NCBI RefSeq assembly: GCF_048077055.1
Contig: NZ_CP182236.1
Location: 7,068,001 to 7,132,000 of the forward strand
Direction of reading: 5' to 3'
DNA length: 64,000 nt
Source of the DNA: Egbenema bharatensis
Lineage (GTDB): Bacteria; Cyanobacteriota; Cyanobacteriia; Elainellales; Elainellaceae
Shown here: positions 1 through 8,812 of the stretch, in pieces
Layout: each line of letters begins with the position of its first letter
Numbering within the stretch: position 1 is the first letter of the stretch
Made by a program: the position numbers and the translations under genes
Notes under the pieces: model-generated
The model's database searches: none
Told to the model about the DNA's origin: nothing
Seen by the model: only the letters and a program-made list of their open reading frames with translations

Positions 1-2
1 TT

Positions 3-806
3 TCGGTCAACATTACTGGAAAAGACCTATCGCCCCTGGAGTCTGCCTGGCTGCGAGTGCACTACATCACCTACGGCCCCCAGGGACGCATTCCCAAGGT
101 ACGGCACATCATCGTGCCCTTAAAGTTCCCAGTTCCAGAGGAAACCCATCGCTGGCGACCCGCCATTAAGGCAGATGTGCTGCCCGTGCGGACGCATTTA
201 CTGACTCATCTGGATAATCCCGTTGAGGTCGTAAAACGCTATGCCCTGCCCCAATCCCAACCCGGAGACATTATCACGATCGGTGAAACGCCCGTCGCCC
301 TGATGCAGGGTCGCTTCCGCCATCCCACGGATATCCGTCCCGGCTGGTTGGCCCGGCGGCTGTGCTACTACTTCATGCCCACTTCTAGCCTGGCGACGGC
401 CTGCGGACTCCAGGCATTAGTGGATGTCGTTGGGGCCTGGCGCGTGCTGTTTGCCTTTCTGGGAGGGGCGGTGGGCAAAAAGCTGTTGGGAAAACCGGGA
501 ATGTTTTATGTGCTGGCGGGAGAACAGGCTCGTCTGATTGATGATGTCACCGGAACCCTACCGCCCTATGATCAATTTATTGTCTTAGGGCCGGAAAATC
601 CGCAGCAGGTGGTGGATGAAATTTATCAAGAAACGGGGTTAGCCGCAGCGATCGTAGACGCAAACGATCTGAAAGCAGTTAAGATATTGGCAGCGACTCC
701 AGGCACATCCCTGGAGCTTTTAGAGCAGGCACTGATTAGCAACCCAGCAGGCAATGCTGATGAGCAAACCCCCCTTGTGCTGATTCGCCCAACTCCCACA
801 GCGTAG
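3..806 (+). CDS. F420-0:gamma-glutamyl ligase-like protein (5' partial)
   Basis: The reading frame is open to the left edge, and residues before the first GTG (position 57) already look coding (KDLSPLESAWLRVHYITYG), so the gene starts outside the window. The protein matches the conserved cyanobacterial family annotated as coenzyme F420-0:gamma-glutamyl ligase. A GDIITIGET segment resembles the conserved GDxxxIGE region of CofE-type ligases, followed by a hydrophobic stretch (LATACGLQALVDVVGAWRV). CofE enzymes add glutamate to F420-0, but the real substrate in cyanobacteria is not settled, so the function is inferred from family only. The stop lies 7 nt before the GNAT gene, consistent with an operon. 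Confidence 0.65.
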   Translation, partial: SVNITGKDLSPLESAWLRVHYITYGPQGRIPKVRHIIVPLKFPVPEETHRWRPAIKADVLPVRTHLLTHLDNPVEVVKRYALPQSQPGDIITIGETPVALMQGRFRHPTDIRPGWLARRLCYYFMPTSSLATACGLQALVDVVGAWRVLFAFLGGAVGKKLLGKPGMFYVLAGEQARLIDDVTGTLPPYDQFIVLGPENPQQVVDEIYQETGLAAAIVDANDLKAVKILAATPGTSLELLEQALISNPAGNADEQTPLVLIRPTPTA

Positions 807-813
807 TTCAACC

Positions 814-2013
814 GTGAGTTCTATGACCTCAGTGTCCCCGCAAACCTCAACGACCGTCACCGTTCGTCCTGTGCAATATCGGGATCTCGATGAACTGGCT
901 CGCCTGACCGCAACCGACGCAGGCTCGGAAGAGAGTGGAAATTTGGTAGACCTGGGGCGGCAAATTCGCCAGATTCGACGCTGGTACCGGCCATTCCGAG
1001 TCCTGAGTATTTTCCCCAACCCCCTTCAGCATTTCTTCGGCACCTACGTGGCGGAGCAGGCGGGACGACTTTGTGGACTGATTCAAGTCTCCCCCTTTAA
1101 CCGGACTCGGAGTACCTGGCGAGTGGATCATGTGCTCGTGGGTGATCCCTTGGCAACCAATCCGGAGCAGCCCCTATCAATGGATATTGGGTCACAGCTC
1201 CTGCGTTACTGCTTTCAAGCCATCTGGGAAGCGCGAACCTGGCTGATTGAAGTCAATGTCAACGATAAGGCGACCCTGGCCCTATATCGGCACAACGGCT
1301 TCCAGACCCTGGCTAAAATGACCTATTGGGAAATTGCTCCAGAGCAGTTGCAGAACCTGGCGGAGCGAGAGCCAGATTTACCGAACCTGTTGCCCGTGAG
1401 TAATGCGGATGCCAGTTTGTTGCACCAGCTAGATACGGTGTCTATGCCGCCCCTGGTTCGGCAGGTTTTCGATCGCCATGTGATTGACTTTAAAACCAAT
1501 CTGCTTGGCTCGATGATGGGCAGCCTGAAGCGATGGGTCAGCCATACGGATGTTGCCTGTGGCTATGTGTTTGAACCCCAGCGTAAAGCGGCGATCGGCT
1601 ACTTTCGAATTGCCCTGAACCGCAACAGCGCGAAACCGCACACGGCTCAACTCACCGTACATCCAGCCTATACCTGGCTCTATCCCGAACTGCTGGCCCA
1701 AATGGCCCGAGCTGCCAAAGACTATCCCAGCCAATCCTTGCAACTGCTCTCAGCCGACTATCAACCTGAGCGGGAAGAATATTTAGAGCAAATTGGTGCG
1801 ACTCGGATTGAACATACGCTGATGATGTCTCGCTCAGTGTGGCACAAGCTTCGAGAGTCGAAGTTTGCCCTGGATGGACTCCAACTTTCGGAGGTATTGC
1901 AGGGACTTCAGCCTGCCCGCAAGCCCGTTCCGGGTCGCTTTACCCTGCATCCGCCTCTGGAGAACCGCAATGGAGTCACAAAACTCCCACCCCCCGAAAA
2001 TGAGGATAGCTGA
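814..2013 (+). CDS. GNAT family N-acetyltransferase
   Basis: A 399-residue protein whose N-terminal part (roughly residues 10-180) has the GNAT pattern: TVTVRPVQYRDLDELARL at the start, a central beta strand (WRVDHVLVG), then VNVNDKATLALYRHNGF, the usual acetyl-CoA fold ending in xxxLYxxxGF. GNAT enzymes transfer acetyl from acetyl-CoA to amines; the substrate here is unknown. The C-terminal half (RKAAIGYFRIALN, then AQLTVHPAYTWLYPELL) could be a second, degenerate GNAT-like fold. The start is GTG at 814, with ATG at 823 as an alternative. It sits directly upstream of ruvX, an arrangement often seen in cyanobacteria. Confidence 0.75.
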   Translation: MSSMTSVSPQTSTTVTVRPVQYRDLDELARLTATDAGSEESGNLVDLGRQIRQIRRWYRPFRVLSIFPNPLQHFFGTYVAEQAGRLCGLIQVSPFNRTRSTWRVDHVLVGDPLATNPEQPLSMDIGSQLLRYCFQAIWEARTWLIEVNVNDKATLALYRHNGFQTLAKMTYWEIAPEQLQNLAEREPDLPNLLPVSNADASLLHQLDTVSMPPLVRQVFDRHVIDFKTNLLGSMMGSLKRWVSHTDVACGYVFEPQRKAAIGYFRIALNRNSAKPHTAQLTVHPAYTWLYPELLAQMARAAKDYPSQSLQLLSADYQPEREEYLEQIGATRIEHTLMMSRSVWHKLRESKFALDGLQLSEVLQGLQPARKPVPGRFTLHPPLENRNGVTKLPPPENEDS

Positions 2014-2040
2014 TTTTTACCCTGATCCTGACCTCAGCCT

Positions 2041-2505
2041 ATGACTTCATCTCGCATTTCCGCCCTCGGTTTAGATATTGGCAGAAAGCGGATTGGAGTC
2101 GCTGGCTGTGATGGGACGGGCTTAATTGCTACGGGCTTAATGACGCTGGAACGCCGATCGTTTGCTCAGGATGTGGAAATCTTGCGCCAACTGGTGGAGG
2201 AACGCCAGGTTGAACTGCTGGTGGTGGGATTACCGTATACCATGGGTGGCGAACTGGGATCTCAGGCAAAACAGGTGCAGAAATTGGCCAATCGCTTGAG
2301 CCACGCCTTGCAACTTCCGCTAGAGTACGTGGATGAGCGATTGACTTCAGTTCAAGCCGAGCAATTGATCCAATCCGAGCGGCGTTCTCCCTCCCGCCAC
2401 AAGTCTTTAATCGATCGCAAGGCAGCAGCGATCATTTTGCAGCGGTGGCTAGATGAGCGACGGTTAGAGGCGCAGCGTCGGGAAACTTTGACCGATTGCC
2501 ATTAA
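2041..2505 (+). CDS. ruvX: Putative pre-16S rRNA nuclease / Holliday junction resolvase RuvX (YqgF)
   Basis: 154 residues, the family's normal size, with an RNase H-like fold. Visible active-site elements are Asp12 in GLDIGRKRIG, Glu99 in YVDERLTS and Asp125 in SLIDRKAAA. YqgF/RuvX is known to process the 5' end of pre-16S rRNA in E. coli and has also been annotated as a Holliday junction resolvase; it acts in the cytoplasm. It begins with ATG 28 nt after the GNAT stop. No frameshift or missing motif is seen. Confidence 0.93.
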   Translation: MTSSRISALGLDIGRKRIGVAGCDGTGLIATGLMTLERRSFAQDVEILRQLVEERQVELLVVGLPYTMGGELGSQAKQVQKLANRLSHALQLPLEYVDERLTSVQAEQLIQSERRSPSRHKSLIDRKAAAIILQRWLDERRLEAQRRETLTDCH

Positions 2506-2650
2506 AATCTGCCTTAAGGCAGACTCAGGCTGAAAAATGCGCAGTGCAAGTCGCAGAGTGAAGTATGATTGGCAGTGGTATATCGGTAGTAGGTTATTTT
2601 GCCATTAATATAGAGCCGATTGTGCCTGCATAGAGGCATTCCGAAAGAGT

Positions 2651-2680
2651 GTAGGAAAAAAGCGTAGGAAAAACGTAGGA
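2651..2680 (+). repeat. Triple GTAGGAA direct repeat upstream of the DUF3727 gene
   Basis: GTAGGAA occurs at 2651, 2664 and 2675, the copies separated by short A-rich or AGC spacers, in the 180-nt leader between ruvX and the DUF3727 gene. Each copy contains an AGGA core resembling a Shine-Dalgarno sequence. Function unknown; it could be slippage-derived. Confidence 0.4.
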
Positions 2681-2705
2681 ATATTTGGGAATGGATAGGA
2701 CAACA

Positions 2706-3290
2706 ATGGAAGGTGATGCACAAACCGTTAGCTTGATTGACGAAGAGGGACGATCGCTGCTTTGTTACGTTGAGCAAACCATCCGGGCCAAAGGCAAAGA
2801 ATATGTCCTTCTGCTTCCGGTCGATACACCGATCGAAATTTTTGCCTGGGCGGAAGATGATGAAAGTGATGACGAATTGCTAATGGACATTGACGAAGGC
2901 GAGTTGGAGGAAGTATTCTCCACAGCCAGAGCTGTCCTGGCAGAGCAGGATTTGATGTTGCACCATACCGCCCTCACGCTGACGGCAAGCGGTGACTTAC
3001 CGGAAATTAACGAGGACGATATCATTTCCCTGGACATTGAAGAGGGGGATGATGAACCCATGAACATGGAGCAATTTCAGCAACTCGCCTCTTTTTTCCA
3101 TGAAGAGCAAGAATACGTCGTTTGTACTCCCCTGGATCCGCTTTTGTTTTTTGCCCAGATGACTCCTAGCGGTCAGCCTGAACTGCTTTCGCCTGAAGAT
3201 TTCCAAGTCTTGATGGCACTGGACGAATTTCAAGAAGTGCGGGCGCAGTTGGAACAGCAGGCAGAACTGATGGATGACGAACTAGAGTAA
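2706..3290 (+). CDS. DUF3727 domain-containing protein
   Basis: A very acidic protein of about 194 residues belonging to the DUF3727 family of cyanobacteria and plant plastids, whose N-terminal part resembles DUF1292 (VSLIDEEGRSLLCYVE, then YVLLLPVDTPIEIFAW). A second module (EYVVCTPLDPLLFFAQ) repeats the same pattern, suggesting two related beta-rich domains linked by an Asp/Glu-rich segment. Molecular function is unknown. The start chosen is ATG at 2706 because AGGA ends 5 nt upstream; ATG at 2691 is possible. It is the middle gene of the ruvX-mltG-yqeG-proB block, with mltG starting 32 nt downstream. Confidence 0.8.
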   Translation: MEGDAQTVSLIDEEGRSLLCYVEQTIRAKGKEYVLLLPVDTPIEIFAWAEDDESDDELLMDIDEGELEEVFSTARAVLAEQDLMLHHTALTLTASGDLPEINEDDIISLDIEEGDDEPMNMEQFQQLASFFHEEQEYVVCTPLDPLLFFAQMTPSGQPELLSPEDFQVLMALDEFQEVRAQLEQQAELMDDELE

Positions 3291-3322
3291 TCTCAAAATC
3301 CCTCTAGCCCCCTTATTCAGCA

Positions 3323-4423
3323 ATGACAGCATTTTCACGTATTTCTAAGTGGTTTTTCTACCTGATCCTGCTTCCTGCCACCATCGGCGTTTGTGGTTGG
3401 CAGGGTTGGGCCTGGTGGAGTTGGGCCAGTGCTCCGGTTGCTTCGGAGCAAGAAGTTAGCCCGACCGCAGACGGAACTGTACAGCTCCAAATTCCCCCTG
3501 GCAGCACGGCCCAGGAAATTGGCGAAAACCTGAAGGCGATCGGCCTAATTCGCTCCACGACGGCCTGGAACCTGTGGACACGCTGGGAAACCTTACGCGA
3601 TCGCAACGGCAGTTTCCAGGCGGGAACCTACGAGATCTCGCCAACGGAGGCATTGTCTGACATTGCCGGTAAGATTTGGAGCGGTTCGATCGTCGAGCGC
3701 AGCTTCACCATCCCAGAAGGGTGGTCAATTCGGGAAATGGCAATCTATTTTGAAAACCAGGGCTTCTTCTCGGCTGAGGAGTTTGTCGCGGCAACTGAGC
3801 AAATTCCAACCGAAGCATTTCCCTGGCTCTCGCCCGACTTACCTCATTTAGAAGGCTTTCTTTATCCTGACACCTACAAAGTTGCAGAAGACACCAGCCC
3901 CACTGCGATCGTGAATCAGATGCTGGCCCGGTTTGAGCAGGTGGCACTCCCGATTTATGAACAGGGACAGGCACAAACGCCCTATAGCTTCCTGGAGTGG
4001 GTGACGTTGGCCAGCATCGTCGAAAAAGAAACCGTGATTGACGATGAACGCCCAGAAATTGCAGGGGTGTTTGCCCGGAGGTTAAGGGATGGCATTCCCC
4101 TTGGGGCTGATCCGACCGTGGAATATGCCCTGGGGATTCGTCAGACCGAGGATCAACCCCTGACCTTTGCCCAGGTGCGAATCCCGTCACCGTACAATAC
4201 ATATATCAATGCAGGGTTGCCCCCTACCCCGATCGCCAGTCCAGGCGTTTCCAGTCTGGAGGTTTCGCTGGAACCACCGGATACAGATTATCTTTACTTT
4301 GTGGCCCGGTACGATGGCACCCATGTGTTTAGCCGCACCCTGGCAGAACACGAAGCAGCGCAAGCCGCCATCCATGATGGACGATCGGCCCAAAGTGAAT
4401 CCCGATCGGAAACCACAAACTAG
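3323..4423 (+). CDS. mltG: Endolytic peptidoglycan transglycosylase MltG
   Basis: 366 residues: a short cytoplasmic N-terminus, one membrane helix at about 11-35 (FFYLILLPATIGVCGWQGW), a LysM-like segment (VQLQIPPGSTAQEIGENL) and the YceG catalytic domain. Glu234 in LASIVEKET matches the catalytic glutamate of MltG. The enzyme cleaves nascent glycan strands inside the chain, setting glycan length, with the active domain outside the inner membrane. GADPTVEYALG and SPYNTYINAGLPPTPI are further family signatures. Typical length, no defects. Confidence 0.93.
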   Translation: MTAFSRISKWFFYLILLPATIGVCGWQGWAWWSWASAPVASEQEVSPTADGTVQLQIPPGSTAQEIGENLKAIGLIRSTTAWNLWTRWETLRDRNGSFQAGTYEISPTEALSDIAGKIWSGSIVERSFTIPEGWSIREMAIYFENQGFFSAEEFVAATEQIPTEAFPWLSPDLPHLEGFLYPDTYKVAEDTSPTAIVNQMLARFEQVALPIYEQGQAQTPYSFLEWVTLASIVEKETVIDDERPEIAGVFARRLRDGIPLGADPTVEYALGIRQTEDQPLTFAQVRIPSPYNTYINAGLPPTPIASPGVSSLEVSLEPPDTDYLYFVARYDGTHVFSRTLAEHEAAQAAIHDGRSAQSESRSETTN

Positions 4424-4547
4424 CTACTTCCAGGCTGCCAGAACCGGATAGCTGTTGGATGATTTCTGGAAAACAGCACTGAGTTGAGTTGATTCGCTAG
4501 ATTAGAGTTAGTTTCCACTATTAAGAAGGGAAAAATCATAACAGACC

Positions 4548-4587
4548 TCAGGCAGATTGAATGTGCTGCCTCCTTTCGTTTTTTTTA
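4548..4587 (+). terminator. Possible rho-independent terminator after mltG
   Basis: AGGCAG (4550-4555) pairs with CTGCCT (4566-4571) around a 10-nt loop and is followed within about 7 nt by an uninterrupted run of eight T. The stem is only 6 bp, so the call is tentative. Confidence 0.4.
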
Positions 4588-4606
4588 CCCATACCACCAA
4601 ATTGCT

Positions 4607-5155
4607 ATGCCTTGGGCAAACTTGCTGCAACCCGACCTGATCTTAGGTAGTTCAATTCTCGACCTGACTCCAGAGCGACTTCAGGAAAACAACCTGAAGG
4701 GACTGGTGTTAGATGTAGATGACACTCTAGTTCCGGTTTCTATGACTGAAGCCTCACCAGAACTGCGGGAATGGGTGAACGCCGTCCGACCAACGGTTAA
4801 TCTGTGGCTAGTGAGTAACAACATTAGCCAAGTGCGGATCAGTCGGATTGCCAAGTCACTCAATGCCCCCTACATTCTGGGGGCTGGAAAACCATCCCGG
4901 CGAAAGCTCCGGCAAGCGGTGACGGCAATGGGGCTGCCAGCGCATCAAGTCGCAATGGTGGGCGATCGATTGTTCACGGACGTTTTAGCTGGCAATCGGC
5001 TGGGTATGTTTACCATCCTGGTGGAGCCGATGGTGAATCCCGCCAGGGTCAGTCATCGCCATGTACTGCGAGATTTTGAAGTTTGGCTCTCCCAAAGTCT
5101 GGGGGCAACGTTACCCTTCGAGCAACAAAACGCAACAAATCCAGACAAACTTTAA
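4607..5155 (+). CDS. YqeG family HAD IIIA-type phosphatase
   Basis: 182 residues with the HAD motif I LDVDDTL (Asp36 nucleophile, Asp38), motif II as VSNN and motif III/IV GDRLFTD preceded by a lysine in GAGKPSRRKL. The family is cytosolic; bacterial YqeG and plant mitochondrial PTPMT-type relatives point to phosphatase activity, but the substrate here is unknown. The gene begins 183 nt after mltG, past a terminator-like hairpin, so it may have its own promoter. In cyanobacteria it commonly lies between mltG and proB, as here. Confidence 0.88.
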   Translation: MPWANLLQPDLILGSSILDLTPERLQENNLKGLVLDVDDTLVPVSMTEASPELREWVNAVRPTVNLWLVSNNISQVRISRIAKSLNAPYILGAGKPSRRKLRQAVTAMGLPAHQVAMVGDRLFTDVLAGNRLGMFTILVEPMVNPARVSHRHVLRDFEVWLSQSLGATLPFEQQNATNPDKL

Positions 5156-5322
5156 CCCGGAGCAATAAATATAAAAAAAGAATTAAGGAAACCAATGCAT
5201 TTGTTTTTTGTGGATAGGATTGAGTTTAGATTGAATGGGGTCAGCCAATATAAAGACCCTAGACGTTAAATCACGATAGACACATGGCAAAGTGCTAGTT
5301 CTCACCAATAGAGGGCTGGCAT

Positions 5323-5360
5323 TTTGCTTTTAAAGAAGAATTTGCCTTTGAAGAAGAATA
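5323..5360 (+). repeat. Imperfect direct repeat in the proB leader
   Basis: TTTGCTTTTAAAGAAGAAT is followed at once by TTTGCCTTTGAAGAAGAAT, an imperfect 19-bp tandem duplication ending about 17 nt before the proB ATG. The rest of the 221-nt leader is A/T-rich with no clear promoter that I can defend. Confidence 0.5.
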
Positions 5361-5376
5361 AGGATCTGCGCTTCCT

Positions 5377-6489
5377 ATGTCCCAAACGATCGTGGTCAAA
5401 ATTGGTACTTCGAGTCTGACGAAATCAGATACAGGTTTTCTGGCGTTGGCGACGATCGCTCAACTGGTAGAAACCCTCAGCCAGCTTCGTCAGCAGGGAC
5501 ATCATGTGGTTCTGGTGTCTTCCGGGGCGGTAGGGGTGGGTTGTGCCCGGTTGGGACTGACGGAACGCCCCCGAACCATTTCTATGAAGCAGGCGGTGGC
5601 GGCGGTGGGGCAGGGACGGCTGATGCGTGTGTATGACGACCTGTTTAGCTCCCTCCAACAACCGATCGCCCAGGTACTCCTGACCCGCAGTGACTTAGTT
5701 CAGCGCAGTCGCTACGTCAATGCCTATCGCACCTTTCGGCAATTGCTCCATCTGGGGGTAATTCCCATCGTGAACGAGAACGATACCCTGGCAGTGGATG
5801 AGCTGAAGTTTGGGGATAATGACACCCTCTCAGCGATGGTGGCCAGCCTGGTCGAGGCGGACTGGCTGTTTTTGCTCACAGATGTCGATCGGCTCTATTC
5901 CGCAGACCCGCGCTACAATCCCGATGCCCAACCGATTCTGGAAGTCGAAAAGATTGAACACCTAGCGGAACTGAATATTGAAGTGGGCGATCGGGGTACT
6001 GCCTGGGGGACGGGGGGCATGGTGACAAAAATTGCAGCGGCTCGGATTGCCACTACTGCCGGAATTCGCACTGTGATTACTGAGGGTAAATCACCGCAGA
6101 ATATGCTCAAAATTCTGCAAGGGGAATCCCTGGGCACTCAGTTTGCGCCACTGCCCCATGCTGTTAATGCACGCAAACGCTGGATCGCTCACGGCTTGGT
6201 TCCCGCTGGAAAGCTGTATCTGGATCAGGGAGCTGTTAAAGCAATTCGGCAAGCCGGGCGATCGTTGCTGGCCGCAGGCATTACCGAAATTGAAGGAGAA
6301 TTTCAAAGCCAGGATGCGGTGCAACTATGCGATGAACGGGGGCAGGAAATTGCGCGGGGAATTGTCAACTATAACAGTCTGGATTTGCAAAAAATCCTGG
6401 GCTGTCATTCAGACAAGATTCCTGAAATCCTGGGTCATGCCGGAGCTGATACCGTGGTTCACCGAGATAATCTGGTTTTGAGCAGTTGA
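5377..6489 (+). CDS. proB: Glutamate 5-kinase
   Basis: 370 residues. The amino acid kinase domain (about 1-255) shows KIGTSSL, VSSGAVGVG, PIVNENDT and KFGDNDTLSA, the phosphate- and glutamate-binding motifs of ProB. A PUA domain follows (about 275-360, from GKLYLDQGAVKAI). It catalyses ATP-dependent phosphorylation of glutamate, the first and usually proline-inhibited step of proline synthesis, in the cytoplasm. Length is normal. It ends the co-directional block; the next gene is convergent. Confidence 0.96.
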   Translation: MSQTIVVKIGTSSLTKSDTGFLALATIAQLVETLSQLRQQGHHVVLVSSGAVGVGCARLGLTERPRTISMKQAVAAVGQGRLMRVYDDLFSSLQQPIAQVLLTRSDLVQRSRYVNAYRTFRQLLHLGVIPIVNENDTLAVDELKFGDNDTLSAMVASLVEADWLFLLTDVDRLYSADPRYNPDAQPILEVEKIEHLAELNIEVGDRGTAWGTGGMVTKIAAARIATTAGIRTVITEGKSPQNMLKILQGESLGTQFAPLPHAVNARKRWIAHGLVPAGKLYLDQGAVKAIRQAGRSLLAAGITEIEGEFQSQDAVQLCDERGQEIARGIVNYNSLDLQKILGCHSDKIPEILGHAGADTVVHRDNLVLSS

Positions 6490-6503
6490 TTTCCCTGCTA
6501 TGC

Positions 6504-7205
6504 TTAGATTCTCAGTCGTTGGACAAACGCCTCGTGTTCTGGTGAACGGATCCCCTCCTGCACCGTAGCCAGCACCTTTGTCATATCTCCATCTAGCAGT
6601 GCTGTTACTGCCAGCCATAAACCCGGAAATCCTTCACTCCGAATAATGTCCACATTGGTTTCCTGTGCAATGTATTCCCCCCCTCGCAGCACAAACCAGT
6701 CGAGTTTCTGGTCAAGCACCTGCCAAACAATGTATTCTTGCACTCCATTGCGGCGGTAAGCGTTTTTCTTGTCATACAAATCATAGGCAGCACTGCTAGC
6801 CGCCACCTCTGCCACCAATTCAGGTGCCCCTTCAATATAGCCATCACTGCTCAGACGGGATTGCCCCCCTACTGCATCACTAATCAACAGGACGGCATCC
6901 GGTTGGGGTTCGTTATCCAGATCAAGCCGCACTGTTGGGTTATCTCCCATCCGCACCCCCCCGGTCATAGCCTGGTAAACTCCGAGCCAAGTGATGAGTT
7001 GTCCGTGCGGTTCAGCATGGGGTTCAAAACGCAGCGGCGATGGCACGTAAACCACTCCTTCAATCAGTTCAGCTTTCTTAAGATGGGGCATAGCATGATA
7101 GCGCCGCTCAAACTCTTGCCGTGTCAGCCGATCGCCGCTTTCCAGAGGAGGCAGTGACCCATTTGCAGAACTAGATTGTGCATGACTCGATCGTGCCTTC
7201 ACCAT
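6504..7205 (-). CDS. Uma2 family endonuclease (DUF820)
   Basis: About 233 residues of the Uma2 family, a PD-(D/E)XK-like fold greatly expanded in cyanobacteria and often found singly. PQPDAVLLI supplies the acidic residue of motif II and ELVAEVAASSAAYDLYDKK the E-x-A/K part, followed by the family's GVQEYIVW. Function is unproven; nuclease activity is inferred from fold. I chose ATG at 7205 because AGGA lies 8 nt upstream; GTG at 7211 is too close to it. Convergent with proB. Confidence 0.85.
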   Translation of the reverse strand: MVKARSSHAQSSSANGSLPPLESGDRLTRQEFERRYHAMPHLKKAELIEGVVYVPSPLRFEPHAEPHGQLITWLGVYQAMTGGVRMGDNPTVRLDLDNEPQPDAVLLISDAVGGQSRLSSDGYIEGAPELVAEVAASSAAYDLYDKKNAYRRNGVQEYIVWQVLDQKLDWFVLRGGEYIAQETNVDIIRSEGFPGLWLAVTALLDGDMTKVLATVQEGIRSPEHEAFVQRLRI

Positions 7206-7684
7206 CGCCACATTCCTGGAATCACCAGATACTGTTATTGTAACAAACCTGATCTTTAATTTCGATCGATTAGAATTGATGGGGGATTGCAGTCCAAGCT
7301 GAACAAAATGAGAGCAGATCAGGGGGAGAATACCCAGAATGAGAGCAGGATTTTTGCTGCATAGGGACGAATATCCCGAAAAATCAGGAAATGGGCTGCG
7401 ATCGACTCAACCTAACGCGATAGAGCGTAAGAATTTTTAACAAAAACGCTCATCAAATCAGTCTACTGTAACAATTTAGGTGCATTTTTTGCTGTTTGTA
7501 AGCACTGCTTCACTCGATCGGTTCTTTTATCTGAGCTACCCCTCAGAAGTACCTCAGTGAACGGTCTGCGCCATGCAATTGTACGTTGTGTGACAGTGCG
7601 CCATGTAACGATCGGCTGGTTTTTAAATCCGGTTGACTTTCAAATAACGAAACAAGTGTTGGGACGTTAAGTAGGACTTTTAGT
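7206..7684. other. Divergent intergenic region, Uma2 / heme oxygenase
   Basis: About 480 bp between divergent genes. TGCGCCATG is present twice (near 7567 and 7597), each followed by C or T and AA. Several CGATCG motifs occur. I cannot identify a promoter, operator or RNA with confidence. Confidence 0.4.
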
Positions 7685-8411
7685 ATGACCAGTAATCTAG
7701 CAACCAAGCTGCGAGAGGGCACCAAGAAAGCTCACACTGCTGCTGAAAATATGGGTTTCATCAAATGCTTCCTGAAGGGCGTGGTTGAAAAGACCTCCTA
7801 TCGGAAGCTGGCTTCCAACTTCTATTTCGTTTATTCCGCAATGGAAGAGGAAATGGAGCGTCACAAGCAGCACCCTGTTGTTTCTAAAATTTACTTTCCT
7901 GAGTTGCATCGCAAAGGGACTCTAGAACAGGATTTGGCTTACTACTATGGCAGCAACTGGCGGGAACAGATTGCGCCTTCTCCTGCCTGCGAACTCTATG
8001 TCAATCGGATTCGGGAGATTTCTAATACAGCTCCTGAACTACTAAGTGGCCCATTCCTATACGCGCTACATTGGCGATCTGTCCGGCGGACAAATTCTCA
8101 AGAACATTGCGCAACGGGCGATGAACCTGTCTGAGGGTGAAGGGACTGCCTTCTATGAGTTTGACGCGATTCCCGATGAGAAAGCCTTTAAGGTAAAGTA
8201 TCGGCAAAACCTGGATGAAATGCCGATCGACGATGCCACTGCCGATCGGATTGTGGATGAAGCCAATGATGCCTTTGGGTTGAACATGAAGATGTTCCAG
8301 GAGTTAGAAGGCAACTTAATCAAGGCGATCGGTCAAATGCTGTTCAACACGCTGACGCGGCGGCGGGTACGGGGCAGCACGGATACTGGATTGGCGGCGA
8401 CGGCTGAATAG
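7685..8411 (+). CDS. ho1: Heme oxygenase (biliverdin-producing), one frameshift
   Basis: Joining two frames gives about 241 residues, the normal size of cyanobacterial HO-1. His17 in KKAHTAAENMGF is the proximal heme ligand, and YIGDLSGGQILKN is the distal-helix signature. It opens heme to biliverdin, CO and iron using ferredoxin, the first step of phycobilin synthesis. The break is at 8045: removing one A from CTACTAAGTGGCC restores PELLVAHSYTRYIGDL. The downstream part is fully conserved, so a one-base sequence error is likelier than real inactivation of a gene needed for phycobilisomes. Confidence 0.88.
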
Positions 8412-8569
8412 GAGACGCGGATTTTTTCGAGGGCTGGGATTTGGGGTTGTTGGTCTACCGTTTAATGGCTGCAAGATGCGGTGATTAAAGCGTAAGGCTG
8501 GCGATCGGAAATCCTGGCCCTCGTTGTTTTTTATAGGAACAAAAGCCTGGGTAGAAATAGAAAGGGTGG

Positions 8570-8640
8570 GCAGTGCCCACCCTTCTTTCGTAGTGCAGGC
8601 TTCCAGCCTGCGCGGGCAAGATGCCCGCTCTACGGTTGCT
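8570..8640. repeat. Cluster of small intergenic hairpins
   Basis: GGGTGGGCAGTGCCCACCC, GCAGGCTTCCAGCCTGC and GCGGGCAAGATGCCCGC lie in succession after the heme oxygenase stop. They are GC-rich palindromes of the kind scattered elsewhere in this window, for example 23239, 42974 and 53667. Confidence 0.7.
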
Positions 8641-8647
8641 ATGGGTC

Positions 8648-8768
8648 GTGGATTAAATAACCTGTGATCATTCTGCCTTGTTGACTGGGCGGGCAAGACT
8701 TCGGCTTGAGCTCAGTCGAAACGCTGCCCACCCCACAAGAATTCTAAATGATTAAATTCGTATTCCTG
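8648..8768 (+). repeat. Dispersed repeat family 1, copy A (with 26-bp internal module)
   Basis: About 120 bp sharing CTGCCTTGTTGACTGGGCGG, CCCACCCCACAAGAATT and a trailing ATTAAATT with copies at 21711, 27457, 32943 (reverse), 39851, 52832 and 52900. The hairpin GGGCAAGA-TGCCC is split by a 26-bp module (CTTCGGCTTGAG, then CTCAGTCGAAACGC). The right terminal arm has decayed relative to AATAACCTG on the left. Confidence 0.8.
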
Positions 8769-8773
8769 AATTC

Positions 8774-8812
8774 ATGCCCGCTTCTATTACGCGAACGCTT
8801 CTACTACGCGAA
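8774..8812 (+). repeat. Tandem GCTTCTAyTACGCGAA repeat overlapping the symporter stop
   Basis: GCTTCTATTACGCGAAC is followed by GCTTCTACTACGCGAAG. The second copy contains the TAG stop and last codons of the convergent symporter gene, so the repeat appears to supply its C-terminus. Confidence 0.6.

Noticed and set aside
7685..8411. Heme oxygenase as a true pseudogene
   Set aside because: One base restores a perfect protein, and several essential genes nearby show the same type of error.
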